Positions 12,033 through 25,824 of a stretch of DNA of 64,000 nt are shown here, piece after piece. The stretch is from Diploscapter coronatus (taxonomy: Eukaryota; Nematoda; Chromadorea; Rhabditida; Rhabditidae), in assembly GCA_964036155.1 (NCBI GenBank), contig OZ038422.1, positions 62,891,201 to 62,955,200 of the forward strand, in the 5' to 3' direction. How positions within the stretch are numbered: the first letter of the stretch is position 1; each line of letters starts with the position of its first letter. The position numbers were made by a program, and so were the translations under genes. Below the pieces are notes generated by a model. It saw nothing but the letters and a program-made list of their open reading frames with translations. It made no database searches and had not been told where the DNA came from.

Positions 12033-14896
12033 CTATTGCCCTCCTCCTGCATTGGCCTCCTTGCAGCTTTTCCACCACTGTTTGATGAGATCGTGACCCT
12101 CGTCCTTCACGATCACAAGCATCATTTTGTTGTCCGCCCACAGCAGAATTCCCTCCTTCTGCGCAAAGTCGCGCAGATCTGAAAGTTCAGTTTTAGTCAG
12201 ATTTTTAAATAACGAACACATTTGGAAATAGTGAATCGGTAGCAGATTTAGACAGCTTCAGTCAGGATTAAAGAGAAAAATAAATGAGAGGGGGTGCAGT
12301 GCAATGTAAGGAACAATGAACTTTGCCCTGTTTTGGAGAAGGTTCGTAAAGAAAACATACAGTCGTGTGCACACTTGGCTGAATAACTATTTAGGTCTGA
12401 TTGATAGGGTAAGGCTAGAGAAGGTCATATTGATAATAAAATTATCTACTTAAATATTGCTCATCAATCATAAATCCTCTTCCTCCTTTGATTTATTCCC
12501 TGTAAGCTACATGAGAATTTACATGTTTGCATAGTTTAGCAATACGTTTGCGTGAGTGGATGTAACTTACAAGAATCAGTATTCATTTAAGTTTCTATTA
12601 GGGAGTTTGGAGATGGATTTGATTGACAGACCTGTGTACTGCTTCTCGCTCTCGAACGTAGAATAGAATGTGGCGCTGTCGAAGACGAGCCTCTTTCTCT
12701 CGTCCTCCCACAGACGAATTTGGTCGGCCACCTGAAAGAGGAACAAAATACATACAGTTCGCTGATTGATTGGAATGCATCATTTCATCCATCTGTCTGC
12801 AGAGATCGACAGATAGGAATGCAGTCAAGACTTACCGTAATAGGAAGACAGTGTTTGGCGCCAGCGGAGAGTGTCTGCGGGTGTGCATTGGTGCGCAGAT
12901 AGGTGATGATCTGCATGGCTGTGATGCCCACCTGAAGGGCTCGCCTCACAGATTCGCGAGTCAGAATTCCCACTGACATGTCGTTGAATCTGCAAGAAAT
13001 GATTTTCAGGAAGGCTCCCCGCATCTACAAACCGATTATAGGTACAGGCGGTCTTTTTATTTTCCCTATGCCCCCTCCCTATCCATCCAAAACGAACCCT
13101 AATATTCGCCTGTAAATACATGAAGTCTTCGAGAATGGCGAGTTTCTATTCGCAAATTTCATCTACCCCTTGTAACTATATGTGTAGATCAGACCTTTGG
13201 TGAGCAATTTTTTCTGATCAGTTCCTCGACTAGAAATTTATTATATTTCAACCTACCAGCCTCTACTCTAGTCTATTTACAAGGAATGGATGAGCTTTAC
13301 AATGAGCAGGCGTTGTGCGAGAAGCAGAGCATCCAAACCTGTATGTCATTTCCGTGAAAGTGGAGAGAATTGCCAGCTGTAGTGTGCTCTTCGTGTAAGC
13401 ATACAGACGAAAGTTCGTCTCGACAACGATGTAGCCACTAGACTTGTCTGCTGCAAAGGACACTGCAGAAGTGCTGCTCAGATGACGTAGAAGGGGAGTC
13501 ACGAAGAACACTCTGAAAGAGGCGAGGATTGATGGGCGATCGTAAAGGGAACGAGAGGAATGACAAACCCGTCCTTCCTCTTGCGGATAAAGATGACACC
13601 GATCTCTCTCAACTGCATGAGTAAACTCATCTCGGACTCGTTCCAGGCATTTGAGATCGAGAACGAGCGACGCTGTTCATCTGCAATTCATACTGGATGA
13701 ATTAAGACAATTGGTGTGTGAATCAGGGCCGGGCGGAATTCCGAAAAATTAAAATAATTCCGAATTCCGCTCAGCCCTGGTGTGGAATGCAGAATGTCTT
13801 GTACCTGGATTGGAGCAGAGGATGATTTGAATGAGCAAATGAATCAGTTCCATCACATTTTCTTCGCGAGAAAGCGCCAGCTTCAGATATTCTGCAATAT
13901 TGAAATTTTCATTTTTGCCGAGCAAAATATTCCTACTATAGCCTTTGTTTTATATAATAAAAAATGGTCTTTTGATGGATTGTGATGCACAAAAGCGGCA
14001 ATCTGTTGTATTGAAAGGGATGGGAAATCAAAATAGCCTTATTTTTTTTTGAATTTGTGTACATTCTTGATAAGCATCATGAGAAGGGGTTATTGTAACA
14101 TGATGATACTGATTAGACAGCAGTACCGATAATGTAAGTCCAAATCTGTTGCATTGTGTCGAGTAGAAGAAATTGGAAACCAGCAGAGGTGAGTTCGTCG
14201 ACTGCAGCCTCCTTTGTGAAGCCGGCCAGACGGAAGAGATGCCGAGTCGAGTCGGACACACTGCTGATATTGTGGTCGGAGGGCAGGGCCAGGTATCTGC
14301 AAATGCATTTGATTGTCCCTCTTCTGCAAGAAGACAGTCCGCCCCTCACCTGAGAATGCACTCCCATCGCTCTGCAGACTTCTTGCCAACATCCTTCTGT
14401 TTCTTCTCGTCAACTGCATTCGAGTCAATTCCCGCACAGCGATGCGCCCCAACTTGAATCGCCTCGAGGTAGGCTTGACTGAATTCTGGCTGAAACAGCA
14501 TATTTGTGAAGTGTGGGTGGAGAATGCAACTCACGCAGAGACGTAGTCTGTCGCTGTCTGTTTCCGCGAGGATTTGGAGTGTCTGCAACAGAGCAATACA
14601 GCTAGACATGACAGGGCGAGTATCGGCTGACAGAGGCAGACTGCAATGGAGTACATTTGGAAGGGTGAGGGAAAGAGAGACTTACTCAGAGGTGTGTAGA
14701 AGGCGAATGATGATCTGCTGAGAGACTGCAGGCAGAATGCGGAAGAGGAAAAACGCTGCAATGTAAAGACGAATTGTGACAAGGGGTAGAGGAGGAACAG
14801 ACCTGAAGAGGGCTTGCTTATGAGGTTGAGACGGGACTCGACAGGCAGAGTGCAGATGAAAGACAACAAGCTGTGGGGCGTTGCATCTGAGGCCAT
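12033..14896 (-). CDS. GTF2H4: TFIIH core subunit p52 (GTF2H4/Tfb2)
   Basis: TFIIH p52 anchors the XPB helicase in the general transcription and nucleotide-excision-repair factor TFIIH in the nucleus. In protein order, the N-terminal helical region includes FQPEFSQAYLEAIQVG and AERWECILR; the middle carries TSAGFQFLLLDTMQQIW; then YIVVETNFRLYAYTKSTLQL and LTRESVRRALQVGITAMQII. The C-terminal XPB/p8-binding part has DQIRLWEDERKRL and ends with GHDLIKQWWKS before the stop at 12033. Each block aligns in order with the human protein, so all regions are present. ATG 14896 is the first in-frame ATG after a TTCTTGCAG acceptor at 14912, which suggests a spliced leader or 5' UTR intron. Introns are 50-430 bases. 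A tiny hAT-like insert lies in one of them at 13724. Confidence 0.93.
13724..13779. mobile_element. 56-base hAT-like miniature element
   Basis: The ends CAGGGCCGGGCGGAATTC and GAATTCCGCTCAGCCCTG are inverted repeats with 16 of 18 matches. The flanks GTGTGAAT (13716-13723) and GTGTGGAAT (13780-13788) look like an 8-bp duplication with one base gained. It lies in a p52 intron. Confidence 0.65.
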
Positions 14897-15585
14897 CTTC
14901 TGGTTGATGCTCTGCAAGAAGATTAATTAGTCGGGAGAGAAAATATGTGAGTTTCAAGAAGATAATTTGCAGGGATGATTCAGCCCTGATTTTCAGGAAA
15001 AATTGCAAAAGCCCGCAAACTGACTTTATTGACATGGAAATTCAAAGGAAAATGGGAATTTGTACAGGAAACGAAATTCTTCTTCTTCCATTTGTGCAAT
15101 TCTGCAATCCGTCTTAACATGGAAGCAGATTGCTTCTCCTGTTGCTCTGCAGTCCAGAATCGCTGCCGATGAAGAGTAGAATTCTGAAACTGTCAGGATA
15201 AATCAAAAGAAATGATAGATTGATGAAAATTCTAGAAGAAGATGTCAAATTACGGAGAGAAGAAGTAAGTCAAGTTTTTGCAGGCAGGAATGTCTGCCTA
15301 CAATATATTGTAGTGCAGTTAAAGAGTTCTGCGATTCAATATTTTTGCATTGTCAATTCCTAGTTCCAAATGGGAGGTAAAATGAATTTCTATTCTCTTC
15401 ACTAGGAGTGAGAAGAATACATTTTCTTGGAGATTCAAGAAAAAATATAAATTCATGAGGAAAATGAATGATTGCAGAGCACTGAACAGCAGGGCTAATC
15501 AAAGACTAAAATTTTAAATAAAAAAAACACCAAAGATAAAGCTTTGTCCAGCCCTGCAGCAGAGCATTATGCATACTGACCTCTG
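14897..15585. other. Intergenic between CNOT11 and TFIIH p52
   Basis: No exon is seen. It holds the CNOT11 3' flank, the p52 upstream region and a 67-base CAGGGC-ended inverted repeat at 15490-15556. Both flanking genes run leftward. Confidence 0.5.
15490..15556. mobile_element. 67-base CAGGGCT-ended inverted repeat, possible hAT-like miniature
   Basis: CAGGGCTAATCAAAG at the left is matched by CTTTGTCCAGCCCTG at the right, an imperfect 15-base terminal inverted repeat. The flanking octamers match only partly, so target duplication is not shown. It lies just past the CNOT11 stop, probably in the 3' UTR. Confidence 0.5.
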
Positions 15586-18157
15586 TCATGCCTTCTTGTT
15601 CTTGGCTTCTCGAGACTGCGCCTCTGCAAGTGCTTGATAGAGCACTGTCATGTCTTTGTGTCCGGAGAATTTGAGAATGAATGGGTTGAGTTCGGAAGAA
15701 ATTGTCTGCAACTCATCAAATGAGGGAACATGTCTTATCTTCTGCTTACATTTGGTTTGATGACTTCACTTTTAAGCAGAGCGATGAGGAAGAGCGAGAC
15801 GAGACGGAGCATGCGATTGAGACGCTGCTGCTGATGCAGAGGAATCTGCAAATCAATGTCTATATTCGTTCATTCAGGAACATTCTGTAGAAACCAACCT
15901 GCTCACAGCTGTTGACGCAGTAGCGAATGTACTCGTGAAGAGGCTCGACAGGCACGTTGGATATTTCCTGAAATTTGCTTATTGAGCATTACATTGCAAT
16001 TCCCTGCACGCTGAACTGACCTTGTAAATCCTATCGAGAATTTCGATGCAGTGCACACAGACTTCAATCGTGAGGAAGATGCTGACATATCTGAACGCAG
16101 ACAATGCAGGTTGGGATATGACTGGATGAATATACCGTTCAATCAAAGATGGATCGTCCTCGACCTTCCTGCAGACGAGTTCCGACGCGATCTGAAAGAA
16201 TTCTTTAGACGAATTTGGATGCAGAGCACATACCTTGTGATTTGTTTGGATGATGGAAGACATGAGGAGTGGATCTGCTTCGAAAAGGGGCACGAGAAGA
16301 GGGTTGTCGAGTGGCGATTTCCTGATGAACTCGACGACTGTTTTGGTTGGGATGGGGCTGCAATTCATCTCTCTACTGTCAATTCATCAATTCATTCAAT
16401 TTTTCCCACCTCAGACTTGTACCTGCGCGAACGTGAGCCAGATAGTCCTGCAAGTCGAGTCGTCGAGGAGAATCTGAATTGGGAATTTTGGTTTTCGGAT
16501 TCCTCTGCATTCAAACCTTGAACAGAGCTCTCAGCAGCCGTGGTCGACTCTGCCTCTTCTGCATTCCTCTGCTCACTGTCTTCGGTCCCCTCTTCTTTGC
16601 TCTGCAGATAGTCGACATCCGAACACAGGTTTGGCAGAGGAGTGGATTCCATCTGATTCGAGGTATCAGCCAACTCATCAAATCTGCAAAAGTTTCATAC
16701 ATTTTATTGAGTTGCAGGAAGAATGACAAACTCTTCATTAGTGCTGTGCCAGAGAGAGGCGGCAGACCATCGCTGCTGCCTGACAATCATGTACTCTTCG
16801 CATTCGACCACGACGTCAGACAATTCTGCTCCCAATTTCGGTACTTGTTTCTGAAAATTCAGTTTGATTATTTAGGGAATTCAAGATATTTGAATGAGCA
16901 GAACCAGGATTGCAGAGGAATGTAATGCAATGGTATTTCGAACTTTCAGTAATGTTTTAGAAACTGAAAGCAATTGTAAAGAAGATGCACGTTTTCATAT
17001 TTGATTGATTGCGTAGTTATCACTTCCATTAACATTATATTTCTTCTCTCTCACTCACTGTGATGCTGTCGACCGAGTTGAGGAAATCTTCGGCAGTCAG
17101 ATTGCCGATTGGCTGCATTCGCTGCGTCAGAATCAACTGGGCCATCAGCCTCTCAGCAGGGGACATCGCATTGCTGCTTGCCTGAATGCAATTATTCTCA
17201 CTGGGATAATTCATCTGAATTCAACTTACAACAAACATGACGAGTCTCAAGAATGTGTGGGAAGAAATCGAGGCAGGCTTTTTCGAGGCTGCAGGCCGAA
17301 GACAGCTCTCGATGTCTTTCACTCTGAACAGGCATTTTGTCGGTATGAATTGTGGCTGATTTGCCGGCTGACTTGTAGAGCAGATAGAGAGTGAGCAGTT
17401 TGTTGCTGACCGAGACATCAGACTCGTATAGCGACAGAAGATGAAAGCCCACGAACAGAGAACACTTCTCCTTCAGAAACTGCAATACGCATGTCAGAAC
17501 ATTGTCTCATGTTTATCAACAATCAGTACACGTGAAAGGGGCCGACAATAGATAACCGTAATCATGAGCAGATGTTTATTTTTGCTTTTTCCTCGAAATT
17601 AAATTATCATTTCAATTAGCATCAAATTACAGTATATCGATGCCATTTTAATTTCGTGCAAATGTTGTGCACAGGCTAATGACGTTGTTTTCCATTGTTA
17701 ATGAGCATGATATTGTAAGAACCAGACTTCTCAAAACTGGACCCACGTAAAAATAGCACACCATTTTGAGATTAAGAAGAAATACTCCTTCCTTCCCTCC
17801 CTCAATACAACATACTATTTTTTGCGGGTCGAGTTTTGAGAAGTTTGGCGAGAACAATCATCTGCAGATAATTCATTCACAAACCTCGACGAATGCAGAG
17901 CCGATTTTGACGATCGATTTACCTGTGGCCGTGGCGAATCTGCAATGTTCTGTATTTTTCTACCTGAACTCATTCAATTCCCACTCCTCAATCATCTGCA
18001 AATCGTTCTGCGTGAGTGTAGCAGAATCGACTCCAGTCGAAGTGACTGCAGTCTGCAAGTCGGCAGGCTCTGCACCTGCAGCTGCTGCTGCCGTCGATAT
18101 GGCTGACTGTGACGAGCTCGATGAGGGCGTCTTCTTGCTTTTCTTCTTCTTCGTCAT
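15586..18157 (-). CDS. CNOT11: CCR4-NOT complex subunit 11 (CNOT11)
   Basis: CNOT11 joins CNOT10 on the N-terminal part of CNOT1 in the cytoplasmic CCR4-NOT deadenylase complex. The N-terminus (18157 down) has a lysine tract MTKKKKSKK and a Ser/Ala-rich stretch. The helical N-terminal domain includes FVGFHLLSLYE and NKLLTLYLLYKSAG. The C-terminal DUF2363-type domain includes VVEFIRKSPLDNPLLVPLFE, SLIERYIHP, VHCIEILDRIYK and HEYIRYCVNSCEQ, all matching the vertebrate protein in order. The last exon ends QALAEAQSREAKNKKA. The ATG is preceded directly by TTTCAG. The human protein has a long low-complexity middle that is shorter here. An inverted-repeat element sits in the intron near 17722. Confidence 0.9.
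17722..17848. mobile_element. 127-base element with 25-bp terminal inverted repeats
   Basis: The left end CCAGACTTCTCAAAACTGG (from 17722) and the right end (17824-17848, ending GAGTTTTGAGAAGTTTGG) are inverted repeats with about 22 of 25 matches. It is intronic in CNOT11 and non-coding. The right terminus recurs at 43659-43682. Confidence 0.7.
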
Positions 18158-18704
18158 CTGAAACATTCCGGATGAAAAACAACAAAGATTCGATAAAAAA
18201 TTTCAAAAGAACTCGAAGAAACTCAATAAAAAATTCAAACTGAAAAGAAGCGAGAGATAATGCGAAGAGAGAGAGTGCAGACACAGGAAGGAAAAATAGT
18301 GAGGAGAAGTGAAATCTGCACATGAGGGAGTAGAGAAAAAGAGCCATTTTCAAACTTGGTTGCAGATTCTGATAGGTTTACAACTTTTTCTGAAAACTTT
18401 GTAACTAACTGTAACTGCGACTGCACTGCTGCAATTTTGGTCACGACAACTAATGCACTGCAAAAATAGGCAACGGCACCGCATTTGACTGAAGTTACAA
18501 GTTGTTTTCTTGTAAATCTAGATTCCACATCTACTAGCCAAATAGAGTATCGTATCAGCAAATTAGGGCAAGCCAAAGTAAGATTTTCGAGACATTTAAA
18601 TTCAAAGAAGGTACTTTCGGAGAGTGAAAAATCGAGTTTTAGATAGTTGTGATATATCCACTCTGCGTTTTTTTCTAAAATCTGAAAAGGGGATGTCTGC
18701 TCAC

Positions 18705-18895
18705 CAAAGTGCCGTAGGATCTTGAAAAAAGACGAAGTCGAACTTATTTCTCGGGCTATCTGTGGAAATGCTAATTACGATGTTAAATAGGGAAATGAGC
18801 CATCCCAAAGACGTTTTTTTCAGGCAATTCGTAAAAGCGGTATCTCGTAATTTCTGTAGGATCTTTTGAAAAGACTTTCTTACGGTCAAAATTAC
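18705..18895. repeat. Pair of diverged direct repeats
   Basis: GTAGGATCTTGAAAAAAGAC near 18715 and GTAGGATCTTTTGAAAAGAC near 18857 are similar direct copies about 140 bases apart. They probably derive from a local duplication or an old element. No gene overlaps them. Confidence 0.4.
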
Positions 18896-21800
18896 ATAAC
18901 CTCTATGGAGAAGTTCAAACCGAGCTTATATTCGACGACCTTTATGCACACATCTTCAAGAAGTATCATTTCCTGATTAACTTCTTGTATCAATTCAAAC
19001 TAAAGTGACTGAGTGATTATGAAACCTGCTTGTGAGGAGTTATTGTCATACGGGCTGTGAGTGGATTGAATGAACGAAAGAATGCATAAAACGAACAGTC
19101 TGTTGGCCTGGTATTTGATCCGTCAGTTCGGGCAGCAGACAGACAGTCAGCTGAATGCATTATTTCATTTCTATCTCTGAAAATGACATTCCATTTCTTA
19201 TTCAAATTATCTACTTGTTCAGTGAATGTTTCGTGGCTTTTGTCAGAATTCGTTTGATCTCAATTTGTGTGATTCTCCATTTCATTCACATTCTCGTTCT
19301 CATTCGCAAACTTGCATATGACAATTCTTTTCTCAGAGGCAGAGGCTGCAAAATGAGATGAAGATGGTTTGTGATTCGATATGAAGATAAGCTCAAAAAA
19401 TGAAGGAACCGAAAAGTGTAGTGCCTCTCTCCTCCTCTCTAGGACTGTGATTTGAGAAGGGAAACTCGTGGCTAGTCACTGGCAGAGAGAGGCTAAGATG
19501 GTAATTTGATAGGGCTTCTCCTAACAGGCATCGAGTGATTTGAGCAGAGCCGATCAGTTTCTTTCTTTCTGCTTCTCATTTGCACTACTCCTGCAACAAT
19601 CTAGTCTTCTAGAGCATTTCCTCCTGCAAGGACAGGAGAATGAGAAATGAGAATTGTCCTTTTTACCTAGTACAACATGTCGCTGTACAAGTTAACACGA
19701 GAATGACATATCACCAACTGACGTTCTTCCTCCTCGTCCTCCTCCTTTTTCTTCCTGGTTTCAACTAACCACGCTTAACCGCTGACAAGGAAGCGATTTG
19801 CAAAAGAATTTTAACCAAACAGTGAAGTAAATGGTTTCATCAACGGGTCACAGTCACATTCACTTAGTCAGGCAGGCAGGCAGTAACTCATCGCTCTCAC
19901 ACTCACATTCCTCCGCTTCAATCGAATCCCCCTTCTCCTTACCCTCTGCTTTCGGCATTCCGTTCTCAACCGGTTCCCTTCTTCTCGTCATATTCTGCCT
20001 GTCATCCACCATCTGTTTCTCTGTCATTCCATTCCAGCTATTATCATTGATATGCAAACATCGTCTGCCTGCCTTTCTCCCCTCTTCTTTCATTTCTCAT
20101 GTGCAATGCACCGTTTGGTTCACTCATGCTGCTCAAGGCTCATGATTCTTCTCTCTTCCTGTTAACTATCAAATCAAACTTCTCGACCTAATGGCTCCAA
20201 TTGCGCTGTCTGCCATCCTCCATTGGATCCCGCTCATTGTTAGTCTGCATTTGGCTCTGCATTCATTCACTCAATCGGTCTGCAGCACTGCCAACCTCAT
20301 TCCAAATTGCACTCCATTCAGGGAGGTCCTTCATTGCATTATCTCCCCCATCTTCCCTCTTCTACATTTGCCAATCTTACTATTAACAGCTTCTTCTTAT
20401 TCCATGTAGCTTGTTTCAATGTCTCAATTATTTTGCTATTCACTAAATCCTCATGAGCAGCATGTGTCTGTCTATCTGCTTGTCTGCCCAATCTACAGAC
20501 AGTCACATTCAAAGACAAATCAACAATTTTTTACACTTTAGTTTCTTCTACCTACAAGCTAGAACCCATCTGAGCAGCTCCGTGATTTATGAGTATTCAA
20601 CTTTTCTCCTTCTCTTTCCTCTGCCCGTTTCCTTGCCCTGTTTCTGCCGCTTCACAGTTGTCGTTTCTCGTTCGTTTCTCGCGCTATTTTTATTCAGTTG
20701 TCCGACTGCTTGCCTATCTGCCGTCCCATTTGTTATCCTCGATCTGATTAAATGCACCCCTTCTCCCTCTCTGCCTCTGGCTATTTGTTACTTCACCTCA
20801 TTTCATCACCTCATCATTCACGTGCTGCTTACAAACATTTGACTCGTCTCTGATCGCCTGCTGTTTGTCCTCTCTGTCAGCCTTTTTCGAATTCACCCAC
20901 TGATCGCTTTCGAATCCATAATTCGGTCATCGGATTGTCATCATCAAACCCCAACACAAACAGACAAATATCTGATAGACAAAGAGGCAGAGAAGATGAG
21001 AGTAAAGTGGAGTGAAGTGATAACATGATGTTGTCAATGTGTTTAGTATCACTATCACTTCTATTCAACCGCAATCAGTTTTGATGTTTCGGCCTTCTGC
21101 CCCCATTTCTTTCGATCTCATTCCTCTTTCCCCGTCCCTTCAACCAAACTATTCTTTTTAGTATGAATTCCAAATTCCAAAGGAAGAATGTGAAATAAAG
21201 CTGCGTCCACAGAAAATGTGACTGATTGATTGAAGGGGAATTTGGAGTGGCAGAGTTGCGGACGTGAACGAGCAAAGGGAATTATCGAAGCAAACAGAAT
21301 CACAGTTCGCGAGTTTCGAGCCAATTTCCTATTTGTCTAAGTCTACGCTAGATCCGTCAAATTATTTGAATTTTTCTACTGTACTGTTTGAGTTGGGCGA
21401 GCATAATCGCAAAACTGAATCGAAATTCTTGACCAATGTTCATTGACCAAATATTATGTGATCATAAAATTTACGATCAATCCGTATATCCCCTCTTCTG
21501 TTTACCGTATTTGTCTCTTGTCTGCTCATTCCCACACACTATTAGCTCGTAATTATATTATCTCCTTGCTTGGGAATCCCCCTCTTTTGCAATCTCAGTC
21601 CACCTCATCAATTCACTTCTTCTTCCATTTCTGTCAGCACTGTCACTCTGTCATTGTCATTCTCATTCTTTCTCATTCCATTCATTTCTTATGCATTTTC
21701 TTCTTCTTCTTCCGTTGCGCGTTAGTCCATCACCAAATCCCATCCCCCATCCCTTCTTCTTATCTTCTTTATCTCGGTTCATCCGGTCATCCCCATTCTC

Positions 21801-24716
21801 TTTTTCTTCATCTTCAAAGATTCATTTCCTCTGCCAGCTTTCATTCACAATTATATTCTCGCTTCATTTTGAGATGTGCTGGCAAAGCTCTGATCAGAAA
21901 TCGCAGTGTAACTATATAGAAGGACGAAGACACACAACGATACACGAGAGAGGCGCTTTGAGAAGAGAGAAAGCAGAGGCAGTTGGCAACATCCCCATTG
22001 ATTTATTAGAGCGTCAAATGTGATTGAAATACACACGCTCGACTCCGAGAGAAGGCGCCAAACTATAGAGAAATGCAGAACGCAGAACACAGAATTGAGA
22101 ATTGGCAGAGACACAATATTACGACATGGTTTCGGCCTAGCTGGGGCTGACTGGAAAACAGAACAGAGACAAAAGATTGACAGAATTAGGGAAGAACTGA
22201 GACCACTGACAACCATCGACAGAGGGGCAAGGGACAATTGGAATGGAACAGTCAAACTATGCAGTTGTATTTGTGAACGCTTTTTACCATAAACGCGAAG
22301 GGAATGCGGAAGTTGTAGCTGCAGGCAGAGTGTTGAGAACGGTTCTGCTGATGGAGTGAAGGAAGAACGATTGCTTCATTGGTCTTGAAGTCTCATGATG
22401 AATTGTTGATTTACTACTGGTTCGCAACACAGAGGAATGTTGAAGGGTTTGGAGTTTGGATTGACAAAATTCACCTGTCCGGTTTTATGGGGCAGTGGGA
22501 CAGGTCTCTCGAAACATCATTTTCAAAAGTTCTGGCAGCGAATTCTGTATTTCTGATTTTCCGTGTTTCATATTCTATCTTCTAGTCTTTGATTTTCATT
22601 CCTATTCATTCTCAGTCACTACTGGTCTGGCCCAGCAACTCATGAGATTGATAGCTTGATAAAAGTTATGATGATCGATATTCGATATTGCTATTTGCAT
22701 TCATTCGATCTGCTGATGGGTGGTATGTTATGAGAGTTGTGGTTGCTGACCTCTGCTTGCCTCTGGACAGTGGACAGATAGAAGAGATAGCAGAGAGATA
22801 GGGAAGATATATAGACTGATTTGAGAGTGAGCAGAGAAACAGATTCGATGGAATGAAGAAGGAAGAGGAATGCAGAATGCTTATGTATTCATTGGCCTCA
22901 GCCCCAGGTCAACTTGGCAAAGAGACATAAAGACAGCGCACAGAGCGGTTAGTTTTCCCTTGAAGCAGACCTATTTTTGTGCTACCCCTTTCACTCTTTC
23001 TCTCTGCATCAATCCACTCGCTATTAACTACCTTTGCATATCTCCTCTCTGTCTGATCGGGATAACCTCGAGATATGCAGGAATACAGAAATGAGAGAAA
23101 CAAAGAGGACAAGAGATCACTTTCCTCTCCATTTTGCATAATATTTAGTGACATTCGTCCCTTTTCTTTTACTCAAATTGACGTACCTCATTGATCTGAT
23201 CCCGGACATACCACAGTCCTCTTCCCCCTTTGGCCTGTCTTCCCTCTAATTATCGTTTCCCTCATGTTGCGCCTGCAGTGCATTCCATCTTCAATTCATC
23301 TGAAATATTCAGTTTAGGTTTTCTAGTTTTTGTTGAACTTTTGGTTTTCCGACTCTGCGCTCGTACTTTAACTCGGTCACTTAACTTTGCATTTCTACGA
23401 TTCAGTTTGTTATCAATAATCTTCTCGTGTTGAACTTTCGAGATCTCTCCTCTACGAAAGAAGACAGACAAGCAGTGATGCAGTCTGAGCTGATTTGCAC
23501 TGTTAGCTGTTGGCAGAGAACCCAGACCGAGACAAGAAAAGGGAAGGGAAAGGGGTTTGAAGTGAGAAATGTCTGCGAAGAGTGAATTTGGGAAAATGAA
23601 CGGAGTGAAGCCTAGTGAAGCACTATCTTTACATCTTTATATCTCTGCTCCATATTCCTGCAGTCACTCAGACCTTCCTCGTCGTGTGACTATCGTTTTT
23701 GTCTTTTTTGCAGTCTGTGCCTCTGTCTCTCGAGATAAGCAACAATAAGCAAATAGACAGACGAAAAGCAAAGCAAAGCAGAGAAGCCACACGACAAGCT
23801 CGCGCACGAGATGCTTAATGAGAGACAGAAACAAAGGCAAGCAGAGGAAGCCTGCAACATTCTTCAGGCTTGAGGCAATTTCTGTGCATGGTTTGTATAG
23901 TCATTAGTCACACTGCACAACGAGATGGAGATCCAGTCAAAATTGAGGCAGATGCAAATTGGAGATTAGAGCAACGCTATGTACATAGAAACACAGGCAA
24001 TGTCACCTGTCTAATCTGCACTTCAATTTCAATTTCATTTCCAATTCCATTTGAGCAGTCATCTCCGTATCTAATAACCGCCTCTTTCCTCTAATAGTAC
24101 CTTTGGGTTTCCCGTGGTTTTGTAATTCTGCCCAATAATTCGTTTGCACATGCCGACATTTACCATCGAATCTAGAAGTGCATTGCTCTGCAGCACTGCA
24201 CATAACAAAGACAGCAGCATTTTTGCGGTTTTTCGACCTGACTTGGCATTTTGCCCTTGCCTTTCGCAATGAAAAGCAAATAAGAAGCCTACCGAAAATT
24301 GATCTCATCAAGTGTAATCCTCGTGTTTTAGTGTCACTATGAGAGTCCAAAAAAGGATATAAGCATAGAAGGAAAGGGCAAAAGGAGAGGGAGAGGAGGA
24401 GGAGGAAGAGGAAGAAGAGAAAAGCACGAGATCCTAGACTTCCATCCAAAGCCCACAACACAAGGTGCCTGCGATGAACAGAAGAAGAAGCAGAGTAGTT
24501 CCGAGTCCAGCATCCCGCACACAGCATTCTGCACTACCATTTCGGCAGCTTCTCATGTTTCCTCCCTCTCCCCTCCATCTGAATCTGAATCTGCATCTCT
24601 CTATCTTCTTTATCTGTCTCTCAATTTTCTTTATCCGTTTATTTTGATCTATTTGGCCACGTGCCAGAGGAGCAGAAGAGCCCTGTCCAAAGAAATGGCC
24701 CCTTCCCTTCTCTTTT

Positions 24717-24741
24717 ACACACACACACACACACACACACA
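24717..24741. repeat. (AC)n microsatellite
   Basis: An uninterrupted AC dinucleotide run of about 25 bases. A second, interrupted ACACAC tract lies at about 24911-24938. Confidence 0.95.
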
Positions 24742-25785
24742 GCTCTAAATGCCTAAATCTAAATACTCATGATTCTGCTCTGCCTGTGCATTTTCCATTC
24801 CCCAGTTGCTCATGTGCTTTAGTTTATTCGATGAATAGCAGCTGCATTTGGGCATTAGGTGCGTTATCTAATTTCTAATTAAAATGTAAACTCCTCGCTT
24901 TTCGCAGAATCACATACACACACACACACAACACACATATAAGCATAGAAACTGCTGCAGCAGCAGAATTGGCTGAGAAGGTTCTATGCAGATATACCTT
25001 ATTAATTTTTGGACTGCATACGTCGAATCTCGAGAAAATTCCAAATAACAGATCTCGAGGTTATATATTTCTGTAGAAATTCTCCTGGTTCCATTTTGGA
25101 GGTTTTCTAAATGAAGTCATATGTCTGGAATATGGTTGCTTGCCGTTTTGGCCAAATCCCTTTATGTCAAATTGAGAAGCACTAGCAGATAGCTCAAAAC
25201 TGTGTTGAATATTCTATATTCTGCATAGCTGCATTGCATTCATTCGGGCTCCCAGCAACTAGCTCCACTCCTCCCCACTCACGTGTCTCCTCTCTTCTTC
25301 TGTCGTTGCTGCTCCCTCTTGTTCGACTTCTGCTTCTACATGTGTCCGCCTCACGATCTCTGCTTGCGTATCGTTGCGCAGACTTTCGAAATTCCCAGTT
25401 CCCTCTTCGCTTGGCCATGCAACGCAACAAAAGCGTGTTCATTGCTGCATTTCTGCACTGCTGGCGACCTGCCCTGTTTCCTCCTTTTCTGCCTTCTCCA
25501 CAAGAATACACCTAGCCTAACCTGGTTATTCAACTACACTGCTGGCTGCTTGTTGCATTCTCGCAGTCATTCTCTTCGTTTCCGTATCTAAATTCGTCTC
25601 CTCTTCACTGTTCGCTGTTCACCCAACTCTCCCACTTTCCTTCCTCCTTCATTCTTTTCCGATGACTAAATACCTCATTTGCAGTTGGTTAAATGGGGTT
25701 ATGGAATTTCGGTCATCCCCCTGGCAGTTGTTCGATTGACCAGATTCATTCCATCCATGTTCTGCCTGCATTCCTTACACATTCT

Positions 25786-25824
25786 ATTCGATTCGATTCG
25801 ATTCGATCCGATCCGATCCGATCC
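25786..25824. repeat. (ATTCG)4-(ATCCG)3 pentanucleotide repeat
   Basis: Four ATTCG units are followed by three ATCCG units and a partial one. The ordered switch between unit types indicates tandem expansion after a point change. Confidence 0.95.

Noticed and set aside
21443..21919. 158-residue + frame with hydrophobic segments
   Set aside because: Low-complexity Ser/His/Phe/Leu content from TC-rich sequence; no matching exon before or after.
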